This document shows, one piece after another, positions 25,601 to 36,412 of a DNA stretch of 64,000 bases. The DNA lies in contig SSNU01000021.1 of the NCBI GenBank assembly GCA_012064415.1, positions 231,057-295,056 on the forward strand. The letters are read 5' to 3'. The notes beneath the pieces are model-generated. The model had not been told where the DNA came from and searched no databases. It was given only the letters and a program-made list of their open reading frames with translations. The stretch's first letter is position 1. The number at the start of each line of letters is the position of its first letter. The position numbers were made by a program, and so were the translations under genes. This stretch comes from Gyrodactylus bullatarudis. Taxonomy: Eukaryota; Platyhelminthes; Monogenea; Gyrodactylidea; Gyrodactylidae.

Positions 25601-27374
25601 CAGGTACATCCACTTCCAAGCTGGCTCTTATTTCAATTATGGCTTACCCCCACAATTTTTTATTACCTTGAAACATCTCTTCGAAGTGCTGAGTTTACAA
25701 CAATTCTACAAAGATCAATTGATGAGGGAAAACTTATTCCTCTTCATGAATCCAATTTCATACCAGATTTTCCGATTAGTATCGCTGATCGATTAGATTT
25801 TCATCCCACATTCTTCCTCATTCCAACCAACTACACTCCTCCAAGAAAGAGATCGAAAACTGGGGAGGACATCTCAGAATTATTGCCTACATCCAATGAA
25901 AATGTTTCAATAGGCTATACAAGAAACGATGTCATCACCAACGAAATGCTCTCAAAAATTGACAAGAATCTTAAACCATGCTCTCTTAGCATGGGTTTAT
26001 CTAAGAGAATTTATCCCTCTGACTTGATGCCTGTCTTGACTCTCGTTACATCTAACCTAATTTTCAACATGGAACAATCAAGATGGTTTGGAAACTCAGT
26101 TTTAAATCTCATCTCTAACCTTGAAATATTCTTCATGAATCCAAACGTTAGTAATGTTAAAATGTATGAAAATGCTGCTGCCTTGGTTTCTCATAGAAAA
26201 TTACACAATATTGCTCAAGACATGAATATCGAGAGTTTCCTGGTTGCTCAAAACTTCACTAGCAGAGACTATGTTCCTCCTCGCTTCACATACAAACCCA
26301 AAGTAATTAATTTTTTTATTGAATTTCGATTTTTTCATTACATTTTCATTTTCAAGGCAACTGAACAAGAGTTAATAGAAGATACCAGGTTCTATCAAAA
26401 ATGTTCACCCAAAAACTTGGCCGATTGTGTTGAGGCATTGACAGGACTCCTATTCAATCACATTGGACCTATTCCGACTTGTAAATTTTTGAAACTTTTG
26501 GGCTTAAAGTTTGACTGTGTTAAGTTTTTTGATAACTCACCCAAGATTGCCATAAACAAAGAAGATTATAATAAGGTAATTTAAATTTTTTCTTTCGCTA
26601 GTTTATCAAATTTCTCACCCTCTCTTTTAGTTATCATCACTAGGTAAAATGGTTTTCGAAGATCCAAGCTATACTGCCAAGAAAGTATTTGTGTTTGCTA
26701 TTGAACATTATCTACATTACACTTTTCAATATCCTGCTTTGGCAGTTCAAGCATTCACCCAGTCTGATGACCTTCAAAGCTCAAATATTTTCGGTGATAA
26801 CTCACGTCTCGTATTTATCGGAAAAATTTTGTACAACTTTATGATTTCCAATAGAATCTACACCCAGCATAAATACCTGACGGTCGCATTAATGACAAAC
26901 CTGAGAACTTCATTGACTTCAGCAGCAAATTTAGAACAAATACTCAACCGTAATGGTTTCGCTGGTCTGATTAGTCGAGAGGATAATCTTGCAGGAAGCA
27001 GAATTCTTACACGACGTCGAGAAAGCTTGGATAATTTTGCTTTCTCTCAAAAGATAATTTCTAGACTCTATGCTTTCGTTGGTGCTTTATTTATTGACTC
27101 TAAAGGAGACTTGAGACGTTTATTCGAGATTTTCTGGCCTCTATTCTCTCAAGAGGTGAATTCGTGTCTAAATACAATACCAATCCATAGAGCCTACCTG
27201 GTCCATAGGAGATTCCCACAAATTGAAATGATGATGGTTGAGGGTAAAGAAGATGGTATTTTTTCTGCCAGTTTCAACATTAATGATAATGAATGCATTA
27301 CTGCCACTAGCAATGTATCCAAAGGGCATGCAAGAGCCCTACTTATCCAGAATATTTTTTCAAAAATTAACTGA
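19641..27374 (+). CDS. Dicer B: full-length but catalytically dead Dicer paralogue with a 1000-residue RS-rich insertion
   Basis: Exons: 19641-19788, 19818-19915, 19950-21175, 21230-21450, 21509-25042, 25101-26302, 26357-26575 and 26631-27374. Phases agree; about 2463 residues. The helicase is intact in layout but the Walker A loop reads YPSDINKRE instead of GxGKT, the DECH box reads YECK (about 118-121), and the GRxR motif VI is replaced by SWLRLSK. The dimerisation fold is at about 491-580. Residues about 580-1580 are an Arg/Ser/Asn-rich insertion. Platform and PAZ follow (RINCLISVFD, HHWQGRVVKP). RNase IIIa reads FNMEQSRWFGNSV: the second Glu is now Arg and the Asp is Asn, though DCVEA survives. 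RNase IIIb reads NSRLVFIGKIL and ISRLYAFVG, losing all four acidic residues. A C-terminal dsRBD-like segment remains. The frame stays open over 7.4 kb, so it is probably a selected, non-cutting regulatory or scaffold protein. The start codon is tentative. Confidence 0.88.
22754..23514 (+). repeat. Ten 26-residue tandem repeats in Dicer B
   Basis: Ten units of about 78 bp follow the pattern NPFGSNQGNQYPDRRAARSK then SRPPAD. Variants are NPFGFNQGNQYSDGRSSRSK, a short unit with NTVNERSS, and one with RFVNNRGHYDS. Variant units alternate with the standard one, pointing to growth by multi-unit duplication. The stretches before and after are rich in RSRS dipeptides (for example SRSRSTNRSRSRG). The composition resembles SR-type low-complexity regions that are phosphorylated and bind RNA or condense. 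Confidence 0.9.
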
Positions 27375-27511
27375 GGCTAAAGACTAAAAAAACAAAGACA
27401 AAAGATGTTATCAATATATTTTAAGAAAATATAAATTTTTGTTTTAGTGAATAATTTCTCGTATTACTTTTTAGCACGTCTATTTACAAAATTTTATCTT
27501 TTATACACCTA

Positions 27512-28246
27512 ATTAATATGAAGATGGGAATTTATACTTTTTACAAAATTATGAATCTTTTCATCAAGAAATCAAATTTGATCAAGATTTTTTGGAATCT
27601 TGGTCGTAGGTTCCACTTTCAGGATCTGAAGACAAAAAAATTGGAAAAAATCAAATTTTAGGAAAGTTATGGCATATTTCAAATCTAGCGATGGCGCCGA
27701 ATTCCCATTTTTTGAACTTTGAGTTGATAATTTTTGTTGATTTAAAAGTGAGAGAGTGATCAAAGTTGATTTTTAAGATCACGATTAGTCAAAGAAATCA
27801 AATATGCTGATTCAGATTTTGAGAATCCGCCAATCTTCGTGTGAAAATCGAATTCTGATTTTTTGAACATTTTCACTACTTGAAAATCGATGAAATTTCA
27901 ATGATTCAAGATGCCTGCAGATTGGCGAGTCCTTCGAAATTTTCATGGTCATAATCGGTTTCTTTGACTAATCGTGATCTTAAAAATCAACTTTGATCAC
28001 TCTCTCACTTTTAAATCAACAAAAATTATCAACTCAAAGTTCAAAAAATGGGAATTCGGCGCCATCGCTAGATTTGAAATATGCCATAACTTTCCTAAAA
28101 TTTGTTTTTTTTCCAATTTTTTTGTCTTCAGATCCTGAAAGTGGAACCTACGACCAAGATTCCAAAAAATCTTGATCAAATTTGATTTCTTGATGAAAAG
28201 ATTCATAATTTTGTAAAAAGTATAAATTCCCATCTTCATATTAATT
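27512..28246. repeat. Near-perfect 290-bp inverted repeat (foldback element)
   Basis: The left arm (27512-27800) and right arm (27959-28246) are reverse complements almost base for base. Translating 27572-27763 on the minus strand and 27993-28175 on the plus strand gives nearly the same peptide. Tips read ATTAATATGAAGATGGGAAT. The spacer of about 160 bp is itself weakly inverted. It starts about 140 bp past the Dicer B stop, so read-through transcripts would carry a long hairpin. Related copies lie at 1.4, 2.7, 8.9, 14.2 and 40.8 kb. Confidence 0.9.
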
Positions 28247-29595
28247 AGCTTTATATAAAACGCCTAATCTCCTTAACTTTTTGGTTCACGTTCACTCGAT
28301 CATTAATGAAAGTTAACCCTTTTTTGTTAGATCCAGAGAAATATTTTTCATGGGGCATCGCTGTGATTGAAAATTTTATATAAATTACTTTCAGCTAACG
28401 AAATATTCGTTACGAATATCCATTTTTTTGTTAGATGAGTTTATTTTAAGTATATAGTTATGAAAAAAATTATAAAATATAGGTTCTCTGAGTTTTAGGC
28501 ATCATTTAAAAATAGAAGAAATTTAATATAATCTGGTCGGATTTGTAACACTTGTAACGAAAATAAATAGGCCATTTAAGAATTTTCAATAAAAATCTGG
28601 AATATAGAAGACTCTTATTATAGTCGATATGTGATCGAATATTTTGGATTTTATACTAGAGATATTATTACAATCAGATAGTCTATATTAACTGAAAAGG
28701 ACCATCTTAGATTGTTGAAATTTCCAACTAATTGAGATGAGTTAATGAATGTTTTTACAATGATCTTCGTAACCAATGGGGATTTAACCCTGAGTTTGAG
28801 ATGCCATCATTGTATGACGCTAGGTCAGGATAAAGAAAGAATAAGCTCAATCTCCAAGGATTTTTCAATACTCAGTGATGCGACTAAGGGTGAAATATAG
28901 ACAAGATGACTAAGAACTAGTGCTTTGTAAGCTTATAGTCTCAAGTTTTAATATTCTAACAAAAAAGTGATTTGAAAAATTTTAGAATTGAGTAAATCTC
29001 TGAGTTTATTTGAGCCAGGCTTGAAAGGGGATTAATTTCAAGTCCATTAGACATACTGAAACCAAGGTCTGAAGTTAAGGAGACAATTTCTTCAAGAAGT
29101 AGAAGCGATTCCAAGAGGGAAAAAGCCAATATTTTGTTTAGAGAGTAATATGACCATTTTCTGAGCCCAAAAACTTTTTATCTCATTTTCTAATTCTACG
29201 GGACCGTAGAACGGGTATGATTTCATAAGTTTGTCATACTATTTTTCTTTGAATTCTATGAGTGGGTTTTCCAGAAAACATTGATTATATTTTGTCTTGA
29301 AAAATGTTATATTTTCCTAAAAACGAGTCATCTAAAGGCTCAAACCAACTGATTTGAAAAGTCCATTCATAAGATTTTAAATTAAAAATAAAGGTAATGA
29401 TTCGAGTCATTTCTGGTTTATAAGGTTTGTATTGTTTTTTTCTCTTTTTAAAGCCATGTCTACTAGTAAATCCTAATCTCCTTAGTCAGTTTCCTAAACT
29501 TTTGCATCTCGTACAATTTTTTACTAGATGATTGGCTCATCATTAAAATCACACCAATTCCTAAATCTAAGAATTACTCTAACCTATATCTTCAC
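28247..29595. other. Gene-free AT-rich stretch
   Basis: No splice-consistent exons, RNA genes or inverted repeats are recognised here. Confidence 0.4.
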
Positions 29596-29818
29596 TTAAC
29601 CCTTTCGGTGCCAATGGACATATATGTCCTTTTTCCAATTTTTTGAACCTTTATAACTCTACCAGTTTGATAGGTTTCTGGATCAATTAAAGTTTAAATT
29701 GAAGCCCACAATGTGAACTTGCATTAGTAATATTTTTGGCCAAATAACTTGTTATCTTCATAGCTAAATTTTAGCTTTTATAAAATTTGTGATATAGTCT
29801 CGGCAGCGAAAGGGTTAA
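29596..29818. mobile_element. piggyBac-type MITE
   Basis: TTAA at 29596-29599 and 29815-29818 bounds a 215-bp element with termini CCCTTTCGGTGCC and GGCAGCGAAAGGG. That gives 11 of 13 paired positions, with the piggyBac TTAA target and CCC/GGG ends. There is no open frame. It is a different subfamily from the one at 6280. Confidence 0.7.
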
Positions 29819-29974
29819 TAAAAATATTGTTTGACTAGAGAAATTTTTATTAACCTTCCCCATCCCTTTCCTGATAGATCCCAACACGGGTTCCTATCCA
29901 AAAAGAGTATCTCCTCTAATATGTTAGTATTTTAAAATTACACTAAACCTCTTTTAAAATCTAAGGAAATCTTC

Positions 29975-30860
29975 ATTGTTTATTAAATTGATATATCCAA
30001 AGCTTTCGATAAGTTGAAATTTTGGCCAATAGAAGCCAATATGTTGCATATGTCTCCTTGTCCAGTAATATAGAACCCATTAACTCGGGTGTTCTGCAAG
30101 GATCAACCATCGGTCCGCTTCTCTTTAATCTTTGCTTCGCTGATATTCAGCTACCAGAGAGTATATCGAATTCGTCTTCAAGGTGAGAAACTTAAAAATT
30201 AATCACTACTTCTACTCTCTGAAAGATTCACTCAAGTCCATGGGGCTCTGTCTAAACAGAGATAAATGCAAGATAATGCTCCCATTGGGTCTCCCTGCAA
30301 CCCTCCTTGAATCGCTTCTACATCCTGGAGAAATTTTCCCCTTTACTTTTGATCTGGGTTTCAGTATTGATTCAAAATTAAAAATTGACCCTTATTCAAA
30401 CTTTAAAAAGATTTTTTACTTTTTAAAAAACTATAGCACTTAAACTTCAAGTTTATAAATGCTTAGTTCTAATTTTGATTATTTATTTCCTCTTTTATAA
30501 ATGTAACTATCAATTCTTAGAGATTGAAAGAATTCAATATCGTTTTTTACACTCATTGTATCCAAATCTGGATTCTTACAATGCACTTAATATTATCGTC
30601 TTTTAGATACTAAATACAATCTTTCGGATTGTAACAACCTCCATGGTCTTAAATCAATTATGGTATATCTTAGATCAATAATTTATTATTCCAAATCTCT
30701 TTTATATGCTTCATTACACTTTAAAAACCTTAAATCCAGTTGCTCAGATTCATTGGAATCAAAGAAATTGAATTTAGGATGCAAGATAGAGCTTCCCGTT
30801 AAATCTGTTCATTTGCCTATAGCTCATCAGTCAATCACCACTTTTCGTTAATCTCACAAG
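29975..30860 (+). pseudogene. Decayed non-LTR retrotransposon (reverse transcriptase)
   Basis: Broken frames give RT motifs of the Jockey/CR1 type: ISKAFDK near 29998, then SQYVAYVSLSS and GVLQGSTIGPLLFN near 30090-30140, then SMGLCLNRDKCKIMLP at 30236-30285 and FSIDSKLKI near 30360. The YxDD catalytic box is not found and several frameshifts interrupt. A terminal A-rich tail preceded by TCTAAC, such as those at 31620 and 32005, may mark 3' ends of related copies. Confidence 0.75.
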
Positions 30861-33370
30861 CTCTACATGTTATTTAATGTATTTTAGTAGGAATAGATCA
30901 TGAATATTATTCATTGAATAGACCAAAATTTTATCAAAAGTTTTATCGCAGTTTTATGAACAATAGAGAACCGCTTTTTGAAAAAGTATTTTATGCTGAT
31001 ACATTTCCTTAATAAGGGTTGAATTCTGATTTGAATAGTGTATTTTACATGTGCCATAGCTTTTGGTTAAGGGATGAAAATTTCTCTATTGAAAAAGATA
31101 GGGTCAAAATTTTGAATTTTTACCAATTTTAGGGTTATCAGCTGGCAGTTTAAATTAACAAAAAACAAATAAGTTGTATAAAATTTGATTTTTTGTCTAA
31201 GTTAATTCATTTTATTTATGAAAAACTAAATACGCAATGACTAGTTATCGTGAGCATCTCTTAATACTAACCTTCCTGGCATTCCTACATATAACATGAT
31301 TGAAAACAAATTTAAAATATCAGAATGCAATGATTTGACTAATATTAAGGCAATCATGTTGCATATTAGATCTAAATTAGATTATGCAAAAAGTCTACTT
31401 TATCTTCAATAATTCCAGAATGATTTAATGAAATTTCTTGAAGGGCTTATTTAGTCATTATTTTATTTTTTAAATTTCTTTTATGAAACCTTTTTTCGGA
31501 AATTGAACTTATTTATTGCCAACTTATCCAGATAACATTGAATTTATTTTGTATATTCTTGCACAGAACCTCTCTATTTTTATTTATTTTGTATATAATT
31601 AGTTTTAAATAAATATTGTCTAACAAAAAAAAATTCCAGAAACAATAATCAAGTCACTAAATGAAATTTTTTAAATTCATGATTTCATTCAATTTCAAAA
31701 TACCCAAAATTCCCATAAGGAAAAATTCATCGCATAATCGTACATTCTCGAACCAACTAAATGTAAATTCATGATAGGCGTATCTTGAATATCACCAATG
31801 TGCATCAGTAATTTTTTAATATTTAAATTTTTCTCAAAAAGCGGTTCTCTAATGAACAAGGGTGGCCAATAAATTTCGCAACTGACTATAATTGCACTAA
31901 ACTCAAGAGAACCAAATATTATACTTTAATAACTATTGTATTCCTTCATAATGATCACTTATGTATATTTTGTAATATTCTGTACATATCAATATAATCT
32001 TTCTAACAAAAAAATTATTATTTGGAATTTTTTTGATTTAGAGAAATTAATGAGGGAAATTATTCTAAGCCAGATGTGATGTAAAATAATTCTACTAGAA
32101 CTGCTTTTTCGTGAACTTTTTTGTATGAGTAAGTTCCAAAGCAAGCGAGTGAAAATTGGATTAGAAAAGGGTTCATTCTTCTCTATAATTCCTGATAGGA
32201 AGGTTGCTCAGATGAAAAGGTATTTACACTTTCCCATTTATGTTAAATTTTAAATCTAACCGCAAGATTGGTAAAACAGATCATTTTTTCATTCTTCTAT
32301 TTCTTTTTTGATTGCTTGAAATTTTTTTCAAGAGGTTTAAAAAATTTTTATTTAATAAATAAAAATGATTATTCAATTTATCAACAGGCTTGTTTCTTAT
32401 CTTGACTAGAGAGAAGACCCCCTTTTAACTAAGCCATGAATAATTCAAATTCATTTCATGCAGAAGAGGGTCTTTGCTTTAGCAAGCCATCGTTTGAGAG
32501 AGAGAGGCCCCCTTTTCATACGAAATAATTCTTTGTAACAAAGACTTTGTTCTATCTTCATACCAGGGAATGATGATAGGCCTTTTTACTTTTTTATACT
32601 TGTTTGTATAATATAGAGTCTAAATTCTATACGAAGATTTTTTTTCATAAACGTTTCCATTTCATAAATGAGATTTCCCTTACACTATAAATTCTCGAAT
32701 TTACATAAATTCAAAGAATGAAGTCTCATAATCACAAATAATAAAAATTTTATTAATAATAATGTATAAATAACTTTCATATTTCATCACAAATTATCTG
32801 GTAGTGCCTTTCGCACATTTGTTGCATGTCGTTCTGGTTTTCCTGTTTTTAATTCTTCGTTTCTTGGTCGATGTGTCTGCTGGTAATAGGTCGCCTTCTG
32901 AACTTCCCATAAGTTTCTTGGAAAGAAATTTCTCGATAGCAGTAGATTAATTCTTTTTTCCCTTCTTCTATAGCATTTATCGAAAAAAATCATTAGAAAC
33001 ATTCTTCAGTTAGTCAGTCAAGTTCTTTGGAATATAAATAATGTTTAACGAAAAAAGAAAATGAAAAAAGCTGTATTTTAAAACAGCAATGTACTCATAA
33101 GTAGATATGTATATGTTAAAATCATTCCCTTTATCTTGAAGTCTAAAAAGTATTTAACCATTATTACAAAGCTTGTACTAAAACTGTTGTAGGCAATAAT
33201 AATTTTTTCCTCAAACTCTTATTATAAAATAATCTTATCAAGTTCAAGACCTAAACCGAAAGATAATGTTTGGTCCTAATTTTATAATATTAATAATTAC
33301 ATTGATGATTTACATTGCATGATTTATAATTTCAGATATCTATAATAATAAGGAGATGAAAGTTTGAAGA
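30861..33370. other. Repeat-derived stretch without recognised genes
   Basis: GAGAACCGCTTTTTGA (30967) recurs inverted at about 31838, so 30.95-31.86 kb may be an inverted-repeat element. Two TCTAACAAAAAAA tails (31619 and 32003) look like retroelement 3' ends. On the minus strand, 32787-32930 encodes a short basic tail with TRTTCNKCAKG, a CxxC knuckle. It could be the end of a piggyBac-type transposase or nothing; I cannot place it. Confidence 0.35.
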
Positions 33371-33410
33371 ATTTATTGAAAATTATGTAATACAAATTAA
33401 ACAGCTCTGA

Positions 33411-34385
33411 TCAAGACATGAACGAAGGTGGTGGAGGTGGAGGTATCAATTGGGAGTTTATTGGAGGAGGAGGTGGCAAGAGTCCAGTTAAACCAGAAGC
33501 AGATGTCATACCAAGAATAGGAGGTGGTGGCGGCGGAGGTGGGAAGAAGCCACCAGTAGCTCCACCAAACTGGTTTCCAGGAATCTGAGGAGGAAAGAAT
33601 CCAACAAGTCCTCCACCTGGCATTTGACCATTTCCAAGTTGACTAGCTGAGTTTAACAATAGAGAGGCTGTCAAAGCTGGATGTGGAGGCGGAGGCGGAG
33701 GAAGTATCATGCCAGAAACTGAAGGCATAATTCCAGCTTGCTGAGGAGGGGCATCAGCGAACAATTGATGTGGTCTGTCAGTATTAGCAAGAGGTGTTTG
33801 AGCAGCCAACAGACGTTCAGCAGCAGATCCGTGTCTTTCTCCTTTACTGTCCTTCTTAAAAGCATAACTTATTGTAATGGCTCTATTGCAGAGATACTGA
33901 CCATTCATTGCCTCGATTGCTGCATCACTAGCATCGAAAGAAGCGTAATTAACAAAAGCAAATCCTTTGGAATTTCCAGATTCAGGATCTCGCATAATTT
34001 TTGGCGTTTGGAGAATAACTCCAAAAGCACTGAAAGTATCATAGAGTAGTTTCTCGTCAACTTCAGGATCTAAATTACCTATAAATATGTTTGCACCAAT
34101 ATCCAAATTCTTTTGGTTAGCAGAAGCTTTATTAACTCGAATGGGCTTTCCATATAGTTTAATCATGTTCATTATTTTCATAGCATAGTCTGCATCGTCT
34201 TCACTGAGAAATTCAACAAATCCATAACCTTGATGGGTGGTTGATATACGATCTCTGGGCATGTGTACGTTTACAACAGGTCCAGCTTGAAGAAATAACT
34301 CCCAGAGAATAGGTTCAGTGACTTTTTCATCAAGACCACCAACATAAATAGTAGCGTCTTGATTTCTTTCCTCTACCATAGTCAT
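33411..34385 (-). CDS. SF3B4: Splicing factor 3B subunit 4 (SF3b49)
   Basis: A single uninterrupted exon of 324 residues. RRM1 spans about 12-90 (RNP2 IYVGGL, RNP1 GYGFVEFL) and RRM2 about 100-180 (RNP2 IFIGNL, RNP1 GFAFVNYA). A Pro-rich tail with PPPPPPHP, Gly and Leu ends the protein. SF3B4 sits in the U2 snRNP SF3b complex in the nucleus and contacts pre-mRNA near the branch site. Vertebrate forms are about 424 residues; the shortening is all in the Pro-rich tail. Start: the ATG gives [20 protein letters not shown], colinear with the family. A polyadenylation AATAAA lies on the minus strand near 33372. It is intronless in a genome where neighbours have many introns, which may reflect retroposition or intron loss. 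It is divergent with calnexin. Confidence 0.95.
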   Translation of the reverse strand: MTMVEERNQDATIYVGGLDEKVTEPILWELFLQAGPVVNVHMPRDRISTTHQGYGFVEFLSEDDADYAMKIMNMIKLYGKPIRVNKASANQKNLDIGANIFIGNLDPEVDEKLLYDTFSAFGVILQTPKIMRDPESGNSKGFAFVNYASFDASDAAIEAMNGQYLCNRAITISYAFKKDSKGERHGSAAERLLAAQTPLANTDRPHQLFADAPPQQAGIMPSVSGMILPPPPPPHPALTASLLLNSASQLGNGQMPGGGLVGFFPPQIPGNQFGGATGGFFPPPPPPPPILGMTSASGLTGLLPPPPPINSQLIPPPPPPSFMS

Positions 34386-34502
34386 TTTTGATCGTTAATT
34401 CAAATATTGGTATAATTTAAACTAATACAAACCTTTATCTATTGGATCCTGAGAGTTTTCCGAGTGTTGTTCACATGAGCGCTAACTTTAAATTTTAGAG
34501 TA
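34386..34502. promoter_or_regulatory. Bidirectional promoter region, SF3B4 / calnexin
   Basis: 117 bp separate the two start codons and must hold both 5' UTRs and the core promoters. No TATA element is evident. Both genes are housekeeping, which fits a shared promoter. Confidence 0.55.
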
Positions 34503-36412
34503 ATGAAAAAGTGGTTTTGCGGTTTATCTCTTCTGGTTCTATATTTAGGTTTTTTACTTGCTGAAGAGGCAGAAAAAGTAGAACTCACTTTTAAAGCCCC
34601 TGAAATACCTGAATCAGCTTATTTCGTAGACACTGTCCAAAAGGAAACCATTGGTAAAAAATGGATCCTCTCACAAGCCAAAAAAGACGGTATATCCAAT
34701 GAAATTTCTAAATATGATGGAAAATGGACTGTTGAAGTGCCTGAAAATTCACCAATTGTTGATGATTACTCTTTAATACTCGCTACTAAAGCAAGGCATC
34801 ATGCAATATCTGCTAAACTGGATAAAACAATCAAGTTTGACAAAGATGAGCTTGTTGTTCAATATGAAATTAAATTTCAGAATGGTATGGAATGTGGTGG
34901 TGCATATCTTAAATTACTTAGCTCTTCTGCAGATAAAGACTTAGTGAGTTTTTATTATCACACGTTCAACTTAAATATTTACAAATTCTTTAATAGTCCA
35001 AATTTTTTGACAAAACCCCTTTCACTATCATGTTTGGACCTGATAAATGTGGCTTGGAATCCAAAGTCCACTTCATCATTCGTCATAAAAATCCTTTAAC
35101 TGGTCAATTTGAAGAAAAGTTTGTGAAATCGTCAAAGAAAGATATTTCAGAAATTTACTCCTCAAAGAAAACTCATCTATTTACTCTTGTCCTGAGAAAG
35201 GATAACACTTTTGAAATCTACATAAATCAGAAGCTCACGAATTCTGGAGATTTACTCAATGACTTTGACCCTCCAGTAAATCCTCCCAACGAGATTGATG
35301 ACCCCAATGACAAGAAACCAGAGGATTGGGACGAGCGTGAGAAAATTCCCGATGAAACTTCCGTTAAACCTGATGATTGGGATGAGAGTGCTCCTGAATT
35401 TATCATTGATGAGAAAGCTGAGAAACCAATCGGCTGGTTAGATAACGAACCACCAATGATCAACGATCCAAATGCCAAGAAGCCTGATGACTGGGATTCT
35501 TCTATTGACGGAGAATGGGAACCATCAAAAATTGAAAATCCCGTATGCAAAGATGCTGATGGATGTGGAGAATGGAAAGCTCCTAGAATTCATAATCCGG
35601 CATACAAGGGTAAATGGAGTGCCCCTATGATTACAAATCCTAACTACAAAGGTGTTTGGTCACCAAAGAAAATTCCTAATCCGAATTACTTTGAAGATAA
35701 GCATCCTTATACAAATCTACAAGAAATTGTAGGTTTATTTACTATGAATTTCAATTTTTTCAATTTATTTCTAATTCAATTTATCTGGTATAGTTTGCTG
35801 TCGGATTTGAACTTTGGTCCATGACAGAAGGTGTAGCTTTTGATAATTTCTTCATGGGAAGCTCGAAAACTGATGCTGATAAGTTTGCTGCAGATACATG
35901 GAAAATTAAAAGAGACGCCGAAGAAAAAAATGATCCATCTTCAGTAAGTAGGATTTCTCCTATTATTTATATTGGAATTAAATAATCTTTATTTACAGCA
36001 ATCCGTTGTTGATTATGTCAAAGAACTTGCCTCTGATAAGCCATGGCTTGTTGGACTGATTGTTGTTGGAGTCATCTTGTTCATTGTCCTCATATTTTAT
36101 TGCCTTTGCAGAGGCTCTTCTGATGATGACGACGAAGCTCCTCTTTTGGTTGACGGACAAAAGGAAGTTGATAAAGATCAATACTCTGCTGCGGGTCCTT
36201 CTCTTCTAAAAAAGGTTCCAGTCAAAGAGGATGGCGACAATTCTGAAGCTCAAGACTCTGATGATGAAAATGTCGACTATGATAAAGAAAAAGAAAAGGA
36301 TGAGGATAAAGAGATGAAGGACGAGTCTGAAGTGATTGATATCTCAAGTAAGAAAGACGAGGAAAAACCACAAGAAGATAAAGTTCGCAAACGAAGGGCC
36401 CGAAAGGATTAA
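34503..36412 (+). CDS. CANX: Calnexin, ER membrane lectin chaperone
   Basis: Four exons, 34503-34943, 34997-35728, 35794-35943 and 35999-36412, give 578 residues with phase-0 junctions. A signal peptide (1-20) precedes the globular lectin domain ([16 protein letters not shown]). The P-domain arm follows, with acidic first-type repeats ([25 protein letters not shown]) and second-type repeats ([28 protein letters not shown]). The lectin domain closes with [15 protein letters not shown]. One transmembrane helix (about 455-476, [19 protein letters not shown]) and an acidic cytosolic tail ending RKRRARKD complete the protein. Calnexin binds monoglucosylated glycoproteins and aids folding with ERp57 in the ER. 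The length matches animal calnexins. The basic C-terminal end is a plausible ER-retention signal. Confidence 0.95.

Noticed and set aside
27572..28175. Two nearly identical 60-residue open frames on opposite strands
   Set aside because: They are the arms of a palindrome, with no splice or domain support.
35227..35550. 107-residue minus-strand Ser-rich frame
   Set aside because: Antisense shadow of the calnexin P-domain repeats.
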